DNA of 64,000 bases, from the NCBI RefSeq assembly GCF_000526935.1, contig NZ_JAHA01000007.1, forward strand, positions 186,001 through 250,000. Direction: 5' to 3'. Positions 1-8,323 of this stretch are shown here, one piece after another. The notes under the pieces are model-generated. The model was not told the DNA's origin. It was given only the letters and a program-made list of their open reading frames with translations, and made no database searches. Numbering within the stretch: the stretch's first letter is position 1; every line of letters starts with the position of its first letter. The stretch comes from Butyrivibrio sp. FCS014. GTDB taxonomy: Bacteria > Bacillota > Clostridia > Lachnospirales > Lachnospiraceae. A program made the translations under genes and the position numbers.

Positions 1-1
1 G

Positions 2-70
2 GAAGATGGTGTCATTGACCTGCAGAAGGAGTATGGCACTTTCATTGCACGTGGGAGAAAGGGTATCTGA
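2..70 (+). CDS. 3' end of an unidentified gene (partial)
   Basis: An open frame enters from the window edge and ends at TGA 68-70, giving the 22-residue tail EDGVIDLQKEYGTFIARGRK plus GI. It is too short to assign. About 86 bases separate it from the next gene. Confidence 0.35.
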   Translation, partial: EDGVIDLQKEYGTFIARGRKGI

Positions 71-156
71 AAATACCATTCTTTTCTGGAAGAAAGAAGC
101 TTGCGACGATAATAAAACTTTGAATTCCGGTAAAACTTACTATCGTAGGAGTAAAA

Positions 157-1029
157 ATGGGGTATAGGATTAGAATAGCAATTCCTCAAGATGAACAGAG
201 AATTCGTGAATTGTTTACAGAGATGCTGCAGACAATTTATCATACAGAAGATGTGAAGGGCTACGAATCAGGCTATTTGAATCGTTATTGGACAAATGGC
301 GAAGAACGGATACTGGTAGCAGAGGATGAATCTGTTGTGGCTTTTTTGTCAATAGAAGTTCATCATGAGCAAGAAGCAGATTATGCATATCTTGATGATT
401 TGTCTGTTACAGAAAGGTATCGCAATATTGGAATCGGAAGTGCTTTAATCCACGAAGCAGAGGCCTATGCACAAGAAATTGGTATACAGCACATTCTATT
501 TCATGTTGAAAAATCTAATACTGAAGCATTTCGTTTATATGAAAGGCTTGGCTATAAGATTTTTCGTGATGACGGCAACAGATATATGATGAAAAAAGAT
601 TGGATTCATATTGCGGAAGAACGCATTACCGTTGAGGAATATGTTGATTTTTTAAAGAGGACGGATTTGGGGTCACAATATCCAAAAGAGCGTTTTGAAG
701 AACGAATCAGGAAGCTTGTCAAGAATGTTTCCATCAGCCTGATTGCGCGTAATGATAAAGGCCTAATTGTTGGGGTTTTGTTTGGGCTTACAGATTTCTG
801 CTATTGGTTGTATGTGACAGACCTTGGGGTGGACAGGAATTATGAGAGACAAGGTATCGCAAGCAAGCTCATGAAGACTGCACATGAAATTGCCGGTGGA
901 GAAAAGGATATAGCCATATATCTGATTGCCAATGAAGATGCTGTAGGTTTTTATGAGAAAATTGGTATGAAAAGGGCTGACGATGTAATGAAATACAACC
1001 ACATAGAATGGACTGAATGGACAATATGA
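157..1029 (+). CDS. Tandem two-domain GNAT N-acetyltransferase
   Basis: A 290-residue protein made of two consecutive GNAT folds. Such enzymes transfer an acetyl group from acetyl-CoA to an amine. The N-terminal domain (about 1-145) has the acetyl-CoA loop RYRNIGIGSAL near residue 90 and a C-terminal F-x-L-Y-E-R-L-G-Y element. The second domain (about 150-285) has NYERQGIASKLM and F-Y-E-K-I-G-M-K. Single-domain GNATs are about 150 residues, so this is a natural fusion. A GGAG (aggag) site lies just before the ATG. The substrate cannot be read from sequence. It opens a run rich in other GNAT genes. Confidence 0.85.
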   Translation: MGYRIRIAIPQDEQRIRELFTEMLQTIYHTEDVKGYESGYLNRYWTNGEERILVAEDESVVAFLSIEVHHEQEADYAYLDDLSVTERYRNIGIGSALIHEAEAYAQEIGIQHILFHVEKSNTEAFRLYERLGYKIFRDDGNRYMMKKDWIHIAEERITVEEYVDFLKRTDLGSQYPKERFEERIRKLVKNVSISLIARNDKGLIVGVLFGLTDFCYWLYVTDLGVDRNYERQGIASKLMKTAHEIAGGEKDIAIYLIANEDAVGFYEKIGMKRADDVMKYNHIEWTEWTI

Positions 1030-1085
1030 GTGGCTGGCAGATTTATCCGGATGAAACGCAGAAATGATGAAAAGGATATAAAAGG

Positions 1086-1544
1086 ATGATAGTAGAGATT
1101 AAGAATTCAAAAGAAAAGCAGGCTATTTCTAGAAAAGTTCTGGAAGCTCTCACAGACTGGTTTGGAATAGAAGAGAGCAGAGAAGAATACATTTCAGGTA
1201 GCGCTGATTGGACTTTTTTTGCCGCGAAAGAAGATGATGAGGCTGTCGGATTCCTCTGTTTAAAAGAAACGGGAAAGGCTACTGTTGAACTGGCTGTCAT
1301 GGGAGTTTTGAAAGAACATCACAGAAATGGTGTTGGCCGGCAACTGGTAGAAAGGGCGAAAGAAACTGCCAGATTGCAAGGATATGAGTTCATGCAGGTC
1401 AAGACTGTGAAGATGGGCGTGTATGAGGATTATGACAGGACAAATTTATTTTACATAAGCTGTGGATTCAAGGAGTTCGAAGTTTTACCGCTCCTTTGGG
1501 ATGAGGCAAATCCCTGTCAGATCTATGTGATGTCACTGAAATGA
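1086..1544 (+). CDS. GNAT N-acetyltransferase
   Basis: A 152-residue single-domain GNAT. The acetyl-CoA binding motif reads HHRNGVGRQLVERA near residues 75-88, followed by a hydrophobic strand and the terminal F-Y-I-S-C-G-F-K element. Length is typical. An aaagg ribosome site precedes the ATG. It resembles aminoglycoside- or small-amine-type acetyltransferases by fold only; substrate unknown. A truncated TetR remnant follows after 27 bases. Confidence 0.85.
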   Translation: MIVEIKNSKEKQAISRKVLEALTDWFGIEESREEYISGSADWTFFAAKEDDEAVGFLCLKETGKATVELAVMGVLKEHHRNGVGRQLVERAKETARLQGYEFMQVKTVKMGVYEDYDRTNLFYISCGFKEFEVLPLLWDEANPCQIYVMSLK

Positions 1545-1571
1545 TATCCCGGAAGATAAAGAGGTTAGCAG

Positions 1572-1955
1572 ATGGCATCAAGTAAAGATTATTTCCTGCA
1601 TGATGACTATACAAGACGGTTTCGCAAGATGCTTACCATTGAACAGTTTCATGATAAAAAACTTGCAGCTGCATATATGAAGCAGTATGTGGATGATCCG
1701 CTTTCATATCAGGGGATGCTTTTTGGCCTGATGGTTTCATCGGGTGTATTACAGACCGAGAATGTTGAGATCATGACGTTACATTTTTACGCGCCGATCT
1801 ACATGCTTCTGACCATATGCGATCGGGATCCAGAGCGTGAGAAAGAGGCACTTAAGACAATGGAAGCGCATGTTCGGCAGTTTAATAAACTGTACGCGAG
1901 AGATGAAAAAAACATGCAGAATAATAAGAGGAGATCGCCGAGGAGACCAAAATGA
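1572..1955 (+). pseudogene. TetR/AcrR C-terminal ligand-binding domain without its HTH
   Basis: The 127 residues match the C-terminal part of a common Lachnospiraceae TetR family: LHDDYTRRFRKMLTIEQF, then HFYAPIYMLLTICDRDPERE and a final QFNKLY. A full regulator is about 190-200 residues with an N-terminal DNA-binding helix-turn-helix; here the upstream 27 bases reach straight into the preceding GNAT gene, so the HTH is gone. It has a start and a ribosome site (aaagagg) and overlaps the next gene by ATGA, so it may still be translated, but it cannot bind DNA in the usual way. The C-terminal tail is basic (KRRSPRRPK). Confidence 0.7.
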
Positions 1956-2680
1956 AGATCACAGTGATAAACGGAACCGAAAAACACGGTGTTACATACA
2001 GAATGAAGGAAATATTTTTAGAGCAGTTCAGAGACGATTCAAAGATCACGGAATATTATCTTCCCAAGGATGGTCCGGGTTTCTGCATAGGATGTACTGC
2101 GTGCTTCAGGAATGATCAGAAGCGTTGTAAGGATGCCGAGAAGGTGCAGAAGATTGAGAAATCCTTGCTTGAAGCGGATCTGCTTGTTTTTACATCACCC
2201 GCGTATGTTTTCCATACAACCGGCGCAATGAAGGCTATGCTTGACCATTTCGGTTACAGGTGGATGCCTCACCGTCCGGCGAAGGAAATGTTCGGGAAGC
2301 GAGCGGTGATAATCACACAGTGCCTGGGGGCCGGTGGAAGATCCACAGCAAAAGATATTAAGGACAGCCTTTCCTGGTGGGGCATTTCGGACATCAAAGT
2401 AGTAAGCTTCAAGCTGATGTCCGAAATTGACTGGGACAAGATCGAGGACAAGAGAAAAGCATCATTTCAAAAGAAGCTGAGCAGTGTCGCTCGAAAAATG
2501 CATGCCATAAATTATGATAAACCGGCTCATACAAATGTTATGGTGAAAACAAAGTTCTACATGGTAAGAATGCTGCAGACAAGCCTTGGTAAAAAGAATC
2601 CTGAGTACACCGATTTTAAGTATTGGAATGAGAACGGCTGGATCGGCAAAGTAAGACCATGGAAACAGATTAAAGATTAA
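1952..2680 (+). CDS. Flavodoxin-fold NAD(P)H-dependent oxidoreductase
   Basis: A 242-residue protein of the NADPH-dependent FMN reductase/flavodoxin-like family. It starts with the beta strand ITVINGTEKHGVTYRM that forms the FMN phosphate loop, then has the iron-sulfur-flavoprotein-like segment FCIGCTACF and the flavin-contact motif FTSPAYVFHTTGAMKAMLDH. It probably moves electrons between NAD(P)H, FMN and an unknown acceptor in the cytoplasm. The start overlaps the TetR remnant by four bases, indicating one transcript; TetR-flavodoxin pairs are common in this group. The C-terminal 70 residues are basic and family-specific. Confidence 0.8.
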   Translation: MKITVINGTEKHGVTYRMKEIFLEQFRDDSKITEYYLPKDGPGFCIGCTACFRNDQKRCKDAEKVQKIEKSLLEADLLVFTSPAYVFHTTGAMKAMLDHFGYRWMPHRPAKEMFGKRAVIITQCLGAGGRSTAKDIKDSLSWWGISDIKVVSFKLMSEIDWDKIEDKRKASFQKKLSSVARKMHAINYDKPAHTNVMVKTKFYMVRMLQTSLGKKNPEYTDFKYWNENGWIGKVRPWKQIKD

Positions 2681-2691
2681 AAACCTATTGA

Positions 2692-2925
2692 CTCTTACGT
2701 TCCGTCATAGACTACGATGGGTTCATCAAGAGACAGGAGGACTATCAAAATGAAAACAGTAAAGGAACAAAGATTCTTGTTGCACTTCTTAAAAATGAGA
2801 TACTTAGTAAGGGAAGACTTCCTTACTACGGAACATCCATAGGGCATATAGCCTCTCAGAAGGTTGCTCTTGGCGCAGGTTTTGTTCCTGCATGGGCTGA
2901 ACTTGTGACAGACAAAATCGAGTAA
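2692..2925 (+). pseudogene. C-terminal remnant of a GNAT acetyltransferase (copy 1)
   Basis: Reading the frame ending at TAA 2923-2925 gives GTKILVALLKNEIL, then RLPYYGTSIGHIASQKVA and FVPAWAELV, the tail of a GNAT-type enzyme. No start codon exists in this frame; it opens directly after TGA 2689-2691. A ribosome site and ATG at 2750 lie in another frame and stop after about 30 codons. The same tail occurs at 58238-58462, so two relics of one family lie 55 kb apart. Confidence 0.7.
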
Positions 2926-2975
2926 CAATAAAAAACATTTTAGTGGAGTATGCTAATGAGGAAGATGGCAAAGAA

Positions 2976-3887
2976 ATGAGCATGGGAAGAAAAGTTTATG
3001 AAAAACTGAACGATATACCTATGGGGCATGCAAGAGGGCAGCTTACAAAAGGCTGCCTCGTTGTTGAAGGTGGGGCTTTCAGGGGATTATACAACCAGGG
3101 GGTTATGGATTTTTTCATGGAAAACGGCCTCAATTTTGAGTGTGTTATTGGAGTAAGCGCTGGTGCAATGGCAGGACTTAATTATGCTTCCGGGCAAATC
3201 GGAAGGTCTGCCAGATGTAATCTGGAATTCAGGCATGATTCTGACTATATTGGTGCTCAGGCCATGCTTCATGCCCACAGTCCGCTTAACATCGACTTTG
3301 CAATCCAGCCAAACGTAAAGCTGGATGCACTGGATGAAAACACATTTTATGATCCAAGACGAAGGTTCATTGCCGTTGCAACAGACTGTGATACCGGTAA
3401 AACCATGTACTTTGAAAAGGGTAAGTGCAGGGATATCTTAAAGGCCATAAAGGCATCTGCATCAATGCCGTATGTTTCACCGATGGTTGATGTTGACGGC
3501 CATAAGTGCCTGGATGGCGGATGCAGCTGCCATATCCCATATAAATGGGCCATGGAACAAGGATATGAAAACATAGTGGTCATCAAGACAAGAGAAAGAG
3601 GATACAGAAAAAAAGAATCCTCAACTTCAAACACAATGGCGCTCAGGTTTTATAAAGACAACCCTGTATTTGCAGAAAAACTTATGACCATGAACGCAGA
3701 CTATAACAACGAATGTAATGCTATTGACCAGCTGGAGAAAGATGGACGCATATTTGTAATCGCACCTTCTGAGCCCGTAACTGTAAAAAGAGTAGAGGGC
3801 GACATGGATAAGCTGGGAAATCTCTACTGGTTGGGCTATAACGATGCAAAGAGAAATCTTTTTGCACTGACTAAATATCTTAAATGA
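2976..3887 (+). CDS. Patatin-like phospholipase (YjjU-type)
   Basis: A 303-residue serine lipase of the patatin fold. Visible catalytic elements are the oxyanion loop VVEGGAFRGLYNQG, the nucleophile elbow GVSAGAMAG (Ser) and the Asp of LDGGCSCHIPY, forming the Ser-Asp dyad. Members hydrolyse acyl esters of phospholipids or other lipids. It lacks a signal peptide, so it should be cytosolic. The frame is open from GTG 2943, but ATG 2976 with GAGGAAG upstream is a better start. C-terminal residues after about 210 match the extra domain seen in bacterial YjjU-like proteins. Confidence 0.85.
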   Translation: MSMGRKVYEKLNDIPMGHARGQLTKGCLVVEGGAFRGLYNQGVMDFFMENGLNFECVIGVSAGAMAGLNYASGQIGRSARCNLEFRHDSDYIGAQAMLHAHSPLNIDFAIQPNVKLDALDENTFYDPRRRFIAVATDCDTGKTMYFEKGKCRDILKAIKASASMPYVSPMVDVDGHKCLDGGCSCHIPYKWAMEQGYENIVVIKTRERGYRKKESSTSNTMALRFYKDNPVFAEKLMTMNADYNNECNAIDQLEKDGRIFVIAPSEPVTVKRVEGDMDKLGNLYWLGYNDAKRNLFALTKYLK

Positions 3888-3905
3888 CATAAGGCTGGTA
3901 GAAAC

Positions 3906-3956
3906 ATGGATCAAAAGAACAATCTTCGCTTTGGAATAATCGTAGCGAACAAGTAG
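3906..3956 (+). other. Short 16-codon ORF, probable 5' gene scrap
   Basis: ATG 3906 opens MDQKNNLRFGIIVANK and stops at TAG 3954. Its look (polar start followed by a hydrophobic strand) suggests the first residues of a longer gene that was cut off. No homology can be claimed. Confidence 0.25.
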
Positions 3957-3984
3957 ATTCACACATTTTTTATTTTAAAAATGT

Positions 3985-3990
3985 TATAAT
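3985..3990 (+). promoter_or_regulatory. Candidate -10 box of the PBP-GGDEF-EAL gene
   Basis: A perfect TATAAT lies in an AT-rich stretch after the patatin gene. No good -35 is seen at the right spacing (TTCACA at 3958 is 21 bases away). Transcription from it would start right at the hairpin at 3997. Confidence 0.4.
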
Positions 3991-3996
3991 GAAGTT

Positions 3997-4030
3997 GCAT
4001 GGGGATATTTTCTGTCTCCATGCCTTTTTT
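3997..4030 (+). terminator. Intrinsic terminator or leader hairpin
   Basis: GCATGGGGA (3997-4005) pairs with TCTCCATGC (4015-4023) over nine bases with one G-U pair and a 9-base loop, followed by CTTTTTT. It can terminate transcripts from the patatin side. Because a TATAAT sits just upstream and the next gene starts at 4070, it could also act in that gene's leader. Confidence 0.7.
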
Positions 4031-4069
4031 ATTTTCGATAAAAGTATTCTGGTTGAGGAATGGTGCACT

Positions 4070-6283
4070 ATGAAAGTGAAGCGTATTATCGGACGATATT
4101 TAATCTTTATCATCTGCATATTTGCCATTTTACAATGTGGAACATCGGCTTCAGCCGTTTCAAAATCGGATGACGCGGATACTTTGATCATTGGCATACC
4201 CGCTGACAGATGCCCGTTGTTTTACTTGGATACTGACACGGGCGAACCTGTAGGCATAGGTGTTGATCTAATGCGTGTTGTAGCAGAAGAAGCTGGGTAT
4301 AACGCTTCTTTTATGTTTATTACAGAAAAAACTAATAAGGAAGCGTTGGATAATCCGGATTATGACATTATTATGCCTTTTGGAAGTGCGATAACAAGTT
4401 TGTCTGGCAAGAAAACTGTTGTTACTGAGAACCTCATGCAGACACCTTTTACCATGGTCACAGATGGAAGTAAGAATCTTCCTGAACTGAATAAAATACA
4501 TATTGGAATGCTGAGTTCTTTGGCAGGTGTAGCAGAAACGGTAAAAGAGCTCTATCCAGGGATACAGATTACTCTTTATGATACTATGACAGATAGTGTA
4601 AAGGCACTACGAGCCGGTAAAATAGATGCAATTTTGCATAATTCCTATGTATGGAGTTATGTGTTGCAGAAGCCGTCCTATTCCAATCTTAAAGTTCAAC
4701 CGGCAAACATGTTTTCCATGGACTTTCGCGCAGGAACACTTGACACTCCAAAAGGCAGAGAGATCATAGAACGTTTAGACAAGGAAATCATCAAACTGGA
4801 AGATCCCCGAAGGCAGGCAATCATTTTGGATTACACATCGAGGCACCTATACCGTAATAATTTTGGGGATTTCATCTATGAAAACAGGTTTTTGCTTATT
4901 CTTGTTGCGGCTCTGGTTACTTTTCTAATCGGTTTTATCGTTCATAAACAACGTTATGTTTCGCAACAGCAGGAACAAACGCTACGTGATCTGATAGAGA
5001 AAGATTCGCTCACAGGAGTGTTAAGCCTTGAAGGATTTAAAAAGCGAGCAGAAGAACTCCTGCGTTTTTATCCTGATAACCAGTATCTCCTAGTATTTAA
5101 CAATATAAAGAATTTCAAATTCATAAACGAAAGACTTGGCAGAGGGACGGGAGATGAGCTTTTGCGATTCTGGGCGGAGAGTTCTATGGCTGCCCTTTCT
5201 GATGAAGAAGCTATAGGACGTATTACTGGAGATCGTTTTGCCATTCTCCGCAAGATAAAAGACGATGAAGGCATGAAGGTCTATGAAAAAGAAGTTATTG
5301 AGCCGCTGTTGAATTTTTTTACAGACAGGGGTAAGGAAATCAAACTTCAGTTATGCACAGGAGTATATGTATTAACACCAGAGGATTATAAGAACATTGA
5401 CGTTGACCGCATGCTTGACTTCGCAAGGATGGCGGAGAAAAAGATCAGAGACACCCACAAATCAGGATACGAGTTTTACAATCCTGAGCAGTGGGAAAAA
5501 GGTAAGCAGATAGTCGATATCAGCGGTCATTTACAGGCAGCTCTTGATACAGGCGAGATACAGGTATGGTATCAGCCACAAATTGATTACATGACAGGGA
5601 CAATAAGTGGAGCGGAGGCACTCTGTCGCTGGAAGCATCCAACACGAGGCTGGATTTCACCCGGGCTGTTTATACCCATATTGGAAGAAACCGGACTTAT
5701 CTTTGACCTTGATAAATACATATGGGAAAGAGTATGCCAGGATCTGAAGAGATGGAATGATCTGGGAGAGCGTCGTTCAGTTTCAGTAAATCTGTCGCGC
5801 TCAGATATCAGCGAAGACAGGAATATTCCAGGAGTCTTCTATGAGCTGGTTCAAAAATATGGTCTGGATTCCGACCAGCTCAGGATTGAAATAACAGAGA
5901 CTGCATATGTAGAGCGACCTGATTTTCTGATAAAAACCACCTCGGAACTGCGCGAATATGGTTTCCAGGTTGAAATGGATGACTTTGGAAGCGGATACTC
6001 GTCTCTTCATATGCTCAAGGAGGTTCCGGTGGACAGGATAAAAATGGATCTTCACTTCCTGACTGGAACCGGGGACATGGAGAAAGGCCGGATAATCATT
6101 ACGCAGGTGATAAAGCTTGTGGAGCTTCTCGGGATGAAGCTTATTGCAGAAGGTGTTGAGACTAAAGCTCAAGCTGATCTCCTGAATGACAGCGGCTGCC
6201 GTGAAATGCAGGGATATTTCTTCTTCAAACCAATGCCTGTGGAAGAGTTTGAAAGGGCGTATGATATAGGCGTTAGAAAATAG
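4070..6283 (+). CDS. Periplasmic-binding-protein sensor with degenerate GGDEF and EAL domain
   Basis: A 737-residue membrane signalling protein. Residues 1-28 form a signal anchor (RYLIFIICIFAILQ). A bacterial solute-binding family 3 domain follows (about 38-265, LIIGIPADRCPLFYLD...). A transmembrane helix lies near 285-305 (LLILVAALVTFLIGFIV). The GGDEF domain (about 325-475) is degenerate: the active-site loop reads ITGDRF. The EAL domain (about 490-735) keeps EALCRW, the DDFGSGYSSL loop and the terminal IAEGVET motif, so it is probably an active c-di-GMP phosphodiesterase controlled by an extracellular ligand. ATG 4070 has GAGG upstream; the earlier ATG 3989 would put a terminator hairpin inside the gene. 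Confidence 0.88.
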   Translation: MKVKRIIGRYLIFIICIFAILQCGTSASAVSKSDDADTLIIGIPADRCPLFYLDTDTGEPVGIGVDLMRVVAEEAGYNASFMFITEKTNKEALDNPDYDIIMPFGSAITSLSGKKTVVTENLMQTPFTMVTDGSKNLPELNKIHIGMLSSLAGVAETVKELYPGIQITLYDTMTDSVKALRAGKIDAILHNSYVWSYVLQKPSYSNLKVQPANMFSMDFRAGTLDTPKGREIIERLDKEIIKLEDPRRQAIILDYTSRHLYRNNFGDFIYENRFLLILVAALVTFLIGFIVHKQRYVSQQQEQTLRDLIEKDSLTGVLSLEGFKKRAEELLRFYPDNQYLLVFNNIKNFKFINERLGRGTGDELLRFWAESSMAALSDEEAIGRITGDRFAILRKIKDDEGMKVYEKEVIEPLLNFFTDRGKEIKLQLCTGVYVLTPEDYKNIDVDRMLDFARMAEKKIRDTHKSGYEFYNPEQWEKGKQIVDISGHLQAALDTGEIQVWYQPQIDYMTGTISGAEALCRWKHPTRGWISPGLFIPILEETGLIFDLDKYIWERVCQDLKRWNDLGERRSVSVNLSRSDISEDRNIPGVFYELVQKYGLDSDQLRIEITETAYVERPDFLIKTTSELREYGFQVEMDDFGSGYSSLHMLKEVPVDRIKMDLHFLTGTGDMEKGRIIITQVIKLVELLGMKLIAEGVETKAQADLLNDSGCREMQGYFFFKPMPVEEFERAYDIGVRK

Positions 6284-6325
6284 TTTTGGAGACATGGTTT
6301 TTATCTGATACAGGAAGCGATTCTC

Positions 6326-6424
6326 GTGGAGAAATACAGATATAGTGATGAGGAACTAAAGCTTTTAGAAAACAGCCGCATTCCTTTCGCAATTTATCAG
6401 TTTATAGATAATATTTCAGGATAA
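6326..6424 (+). pseudogene. N-terminal fragment of a second EAL/GGDEF-type protein
   Basis: GTG 6326 opens 32 codons (EKYRYSDEELKLLENS, then IPFAIYQFIDN) ending at TAA 6422. This wording resembles the first residues of many Lachnospiraceae GGDEF/EAL proteins (inference from memory). The rest of the gene is missing, suggesting deletion of a neighbouring signalling gene. Confidence 0.4.
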
Positions 6425-6461
6425 TAGACTAAGACAAATCGAGATTTGAAGAGGTGAAGCC

Positions 6462-6869
6462 ATGGCATGGAAATGTCCGAAATGCGGCAGAGAGTTCAGC
6501 AGACAAAACCAGGACCATTACTGTGTGAAACCGCAGAATATTGATGAATACATTGCTGCCCAGGATGAGAAATATAAGCCCAGATTAATGGAGATCCGGG
6601 AGATCCTTCGTGATGCACTGCCGGACGCGGAGGAACGGATCTCCTGGTCGATGCCCACTTATTGGAAAGGTCGTAATATCATTCATTTCGCAGCATCAAA
6701 GAAACATCTGGGCATTTATCCCGGTGATGAGGCTACAGCTGTATTTACGGAGGAACTCTCCGATTATGACGTAAGCAAGGGCACGATACGGATCCCCTAT
6801 GATCAGCCTTTACCGGAAGCACTGATCATAAGGATCGCAAAATGGTGCTTTGAGAACTATTCCAAATAA
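6462..6869 (+). CDS. Zinc-ribbon plus DUF1801 (YdhG-like) protein
   Basis: A 135-residue protein. Residues 1-25 form a small zinc-binding knuckle (WKCPKCGREF and a later H-Y-C). Residues 27-133 are a DUF1801/YdhG-type domain: YIAAQDEKYKPRLMEIREIL, the ISWSMPTYW core and HLGIYPGDEA. The family has an iron-chaperone-like fold and no well established reaction. A GAGGTG site precedes the ATG. Length is usual for this two-part form. A short perfect palindrome (CAAATC-GA-GATTTG, 6435-6448) sits just before the ribosome site. Confidence 0.8.
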   Translation: MAWKCPKCGREFSRQNQDHYCVKPQNIDEYIAAQDEKYKPRLMEIREILRDALPDAEERISWSMPTYWKGRNIIHFAASKKHLGIYPGDEATAVFTEELSDYDVSKGTIRIPYDQPLPEALIIRIAKWCFENYSK

Positions 6870-6883
6870 GGTGTAAAGATGGT

Positions 6884-7159
6884 ATGAAGAACGCAATAGA
6901 GATCCGTTGTATTCGGGAAAATGAACTCGGCCTTCTCAAAGACTTTTTATATGAAGCCATATTCATTCCGGAAGGTGTGGAGCCGCCTTCGAGAGATATT
7001 GTAGAGAAACCGGAGCTGCGCGTATACACTGATGGTTTCGGTACAAAGTCTGGAGACAACTGCCTCGTCGCAATCCACGACGGAAAAATAGTTGGGGCTG
7101 TCTGGACGAGGATCATGAATGAAAATGATGAGGAATTCATCATGGTATGTGAGCTTTAG
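6884..7159 (+). pseudogene. Truncated GNAT acetyltransferase (N-terminal half)
   Basis: 91 residues beginning IEIRCIRENELGLLKDFLYEA and reaching the first core strands (NCLVAIHDGKIVGAVWTR). The acetyl-CoA binding loop R-x-x-G-x-G/A and the last two strands are missing, so it should be inactive. The protein breaks off after EEFIMVCEL and the stop is followed at once by a long imperfect hairpin (7160-7218). Confidence 0.7.
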
Positions 7160-7218
7160 AAATCGGTATTTGTAAGGCTCTTTTATAGGATAAAGAGCTC
7201 GACAAATTCGGAGTTTGT
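7160..7218 (+). repeat. Long imperfect hairpin, attC-like in shape
   Basis: Inner arms GCTCTTTTAT (7177-7186) and ATAAAGAGC (7190-7198) pair with one bulged T and a 3-base loop. Outer arms AAATCGGTATTTGT (7160-7173) and ACAAATTCGGAGTTT (7202-7216) pair with several bulges. There is no T-run, so it is not a terminator. It starts right after the stop of a truncated gene and ends at the next gene's ribosome site. Confidence 0.45.
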
Positions 7219-7231
7219 GGAGGTAATTTTA

Positions 7232-7729
7232 TTGAGAGCGCCATTTCAGATATTAGCAATTCCATATAGATTAAAACCGAATTTGCAATATTGCGTGTTA
7301 CATCGTTCAGACATCGACCAGTATCAGTTTGTGGCTGGCGGCGGTGAAGATGATGAAAAGCCTATTGAAGCCACAGCAAGAGAAATATATGAGGAGACAT
7401 CTGTTAAAGCGGGACATATTTTGCCGCTGACATCGATGGCATATATCCCTGCTAATGTCATTTCAAAAAAGCACAGGGATTTGTGGTCGCACGATACTAT
7501 TGTAATTCCAGAATATACATTTGGCTTTGAATGCGGTTCAAAAATAGTACTTTCGAGTGAACATAATGGCTTTGAGTGGTTGACTTACGATGAAGCTATA
7601 ACAAGGCTGACGTGGGATTCCAATAAAACAGCATTGTATGAATTGAATTGTCGCTTGCTTGAAGCATGTCAAATCGGGGATTGGAGGGAAAACTATGTTA
7701 GAAATATTAAAAGCGAGGTTTCAGGATAA
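7232..7729 (+). CDS. NUDIX hydrolase
   Basis: A 165-residue NUDIX enzyme, which cleaves nucleoside diphosphates linked to another moiety using Mg2+. The Nudix box is visible as G-G-G-E-D-D-E, seven residues, then REIYEETSV; the usual glycine after EE-x is serine here. The flanking strands (YCVLHRSD, FVAGGGEDDE) fit a short-length dinucleotide or (d)NTP pyrophosphatase. TTG 7232 is chosen as start because GGAGG (7219-7223) lies eight bases upstream; the GTG at 7217 overlaps that site. The end overlaps the DUF4256 gene by 35 bases. Confidence 0.82.
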   Translation: MRAPFQILAIPYRLKPNLQYCVLHRSDIDQYQFVAGGGEDDEKPIEATAREIYEETSVKAGHILPLTSMAYIPANVISKKHRDLWSHDTIVIPEYTFGFECGSKIVLSSEHNGFEWLTYDEAITRLTWDSNKTALYELNCRLLEACQIGDWRENYVRNIKSEVSG

Positions 7730-8216
7730 TAAGAATCTTCATATGGAACTGAGTTGGCTTGACGTGGAGAAACGTTTGCTTGAGCATCAGGACTCCATGG
7801 ATGTTTTGAGAAGGATGGAGGAGAGCGGCGGAGAACCGGATACCATCGGCTATGACGAAAAGACGGGAAAGCTAATTTTCTGCGACTGCGCAAAGGAGTC
7901 CCCTTCTGGTCGCAGAAGCCTGTGCTATGACGAAAAGGCATTACAGGGGCGTGCTAAAAACCCGCCGTCAGGCAGCGCCGAATGGAAAGCAAAAGAAATC
8001 GGCGTTTTGATCATGACGGAGGAACTCTATCGCCGACTGCAAAGTCTCGGGGAATTTGATTTGAAAACGTCAAGTTGGATCACTACGCCGGATGATATTC
8101 GCGACAAGGGCGGTGCATTGTTCTGCGAACGACGTTACGGAAGGGTTTTCACATTCCATAACGGGGCGGATTCGTACTATTCCGTGCGCGGGTTCAGAGG
8201 TTATACGCTTATATAA
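7695..8216 (+). CDS. DUF4256 family protein
   Basis: A 173-residue protein matching the DUF4256 family: a helical start (LKARFQDNKNLHMELSW), then the conserved ESGGEPDTIGYDEKTG, CDCAKESPSGRRSLCYDEKA, TSSWITTPDDIRDKGGALFC and the end SYYSVRGFRG. No reaction is established. Start ATG 7695 has TTGGAGGG in front and lies inside the end of the NUDIX gene, so the two are translated together. Confidence 0.85.
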   Translation: MLEILKARFQDNKNLHMELSWLDVEKRLLEHQDSMDVLRRMEESGGEPDTIGYDEKTGKLIFCDCAKESPSGRRSLCYDEKALQGRAKNPPSGSAEWKAKEIGVLIMTEELYRRLQSLGEFDLKTSSWITTPDDIRDKGGALFCERRYGRVFTFHNGADSYYSVRGFRGYTLI

Positions 8217-8255
8217 ATTCCGATTTGACAAGATAATTTATATTGCACTTTATAC

Positions 8256-8302
8256 TTGAAATAACTAACATTGTTAGTATAATATTAACTAACAATGTTA
8301 GT
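8256..8302 (+). promoter_or_regulatory. TetR-type promoter with twin palindromic operators
   Basis: TTGAAA (8256-8261) and TATAAT (8278-8283) are 16 bases apart. Two near-identical palindromes, ACTAACATTGTTAGT (8264-8278) and ACTAACAATGTTAGT (8288-8302), flank the -10 box. This is a classic arrangement for autorepression by the TetR gene that starts 22 bases downstream. Confidence 0.75.
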
Positions 8303-8323
8303 TATTTTTGATTAGGAGATGTT

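Noticed and set aside
3989-4069. Upstream start for the PBP-GGDEF-EAL gene
   Set aside because: It would translate a terminator hairpin, and the signal peptide with its ribosome site fits ATG 4070.
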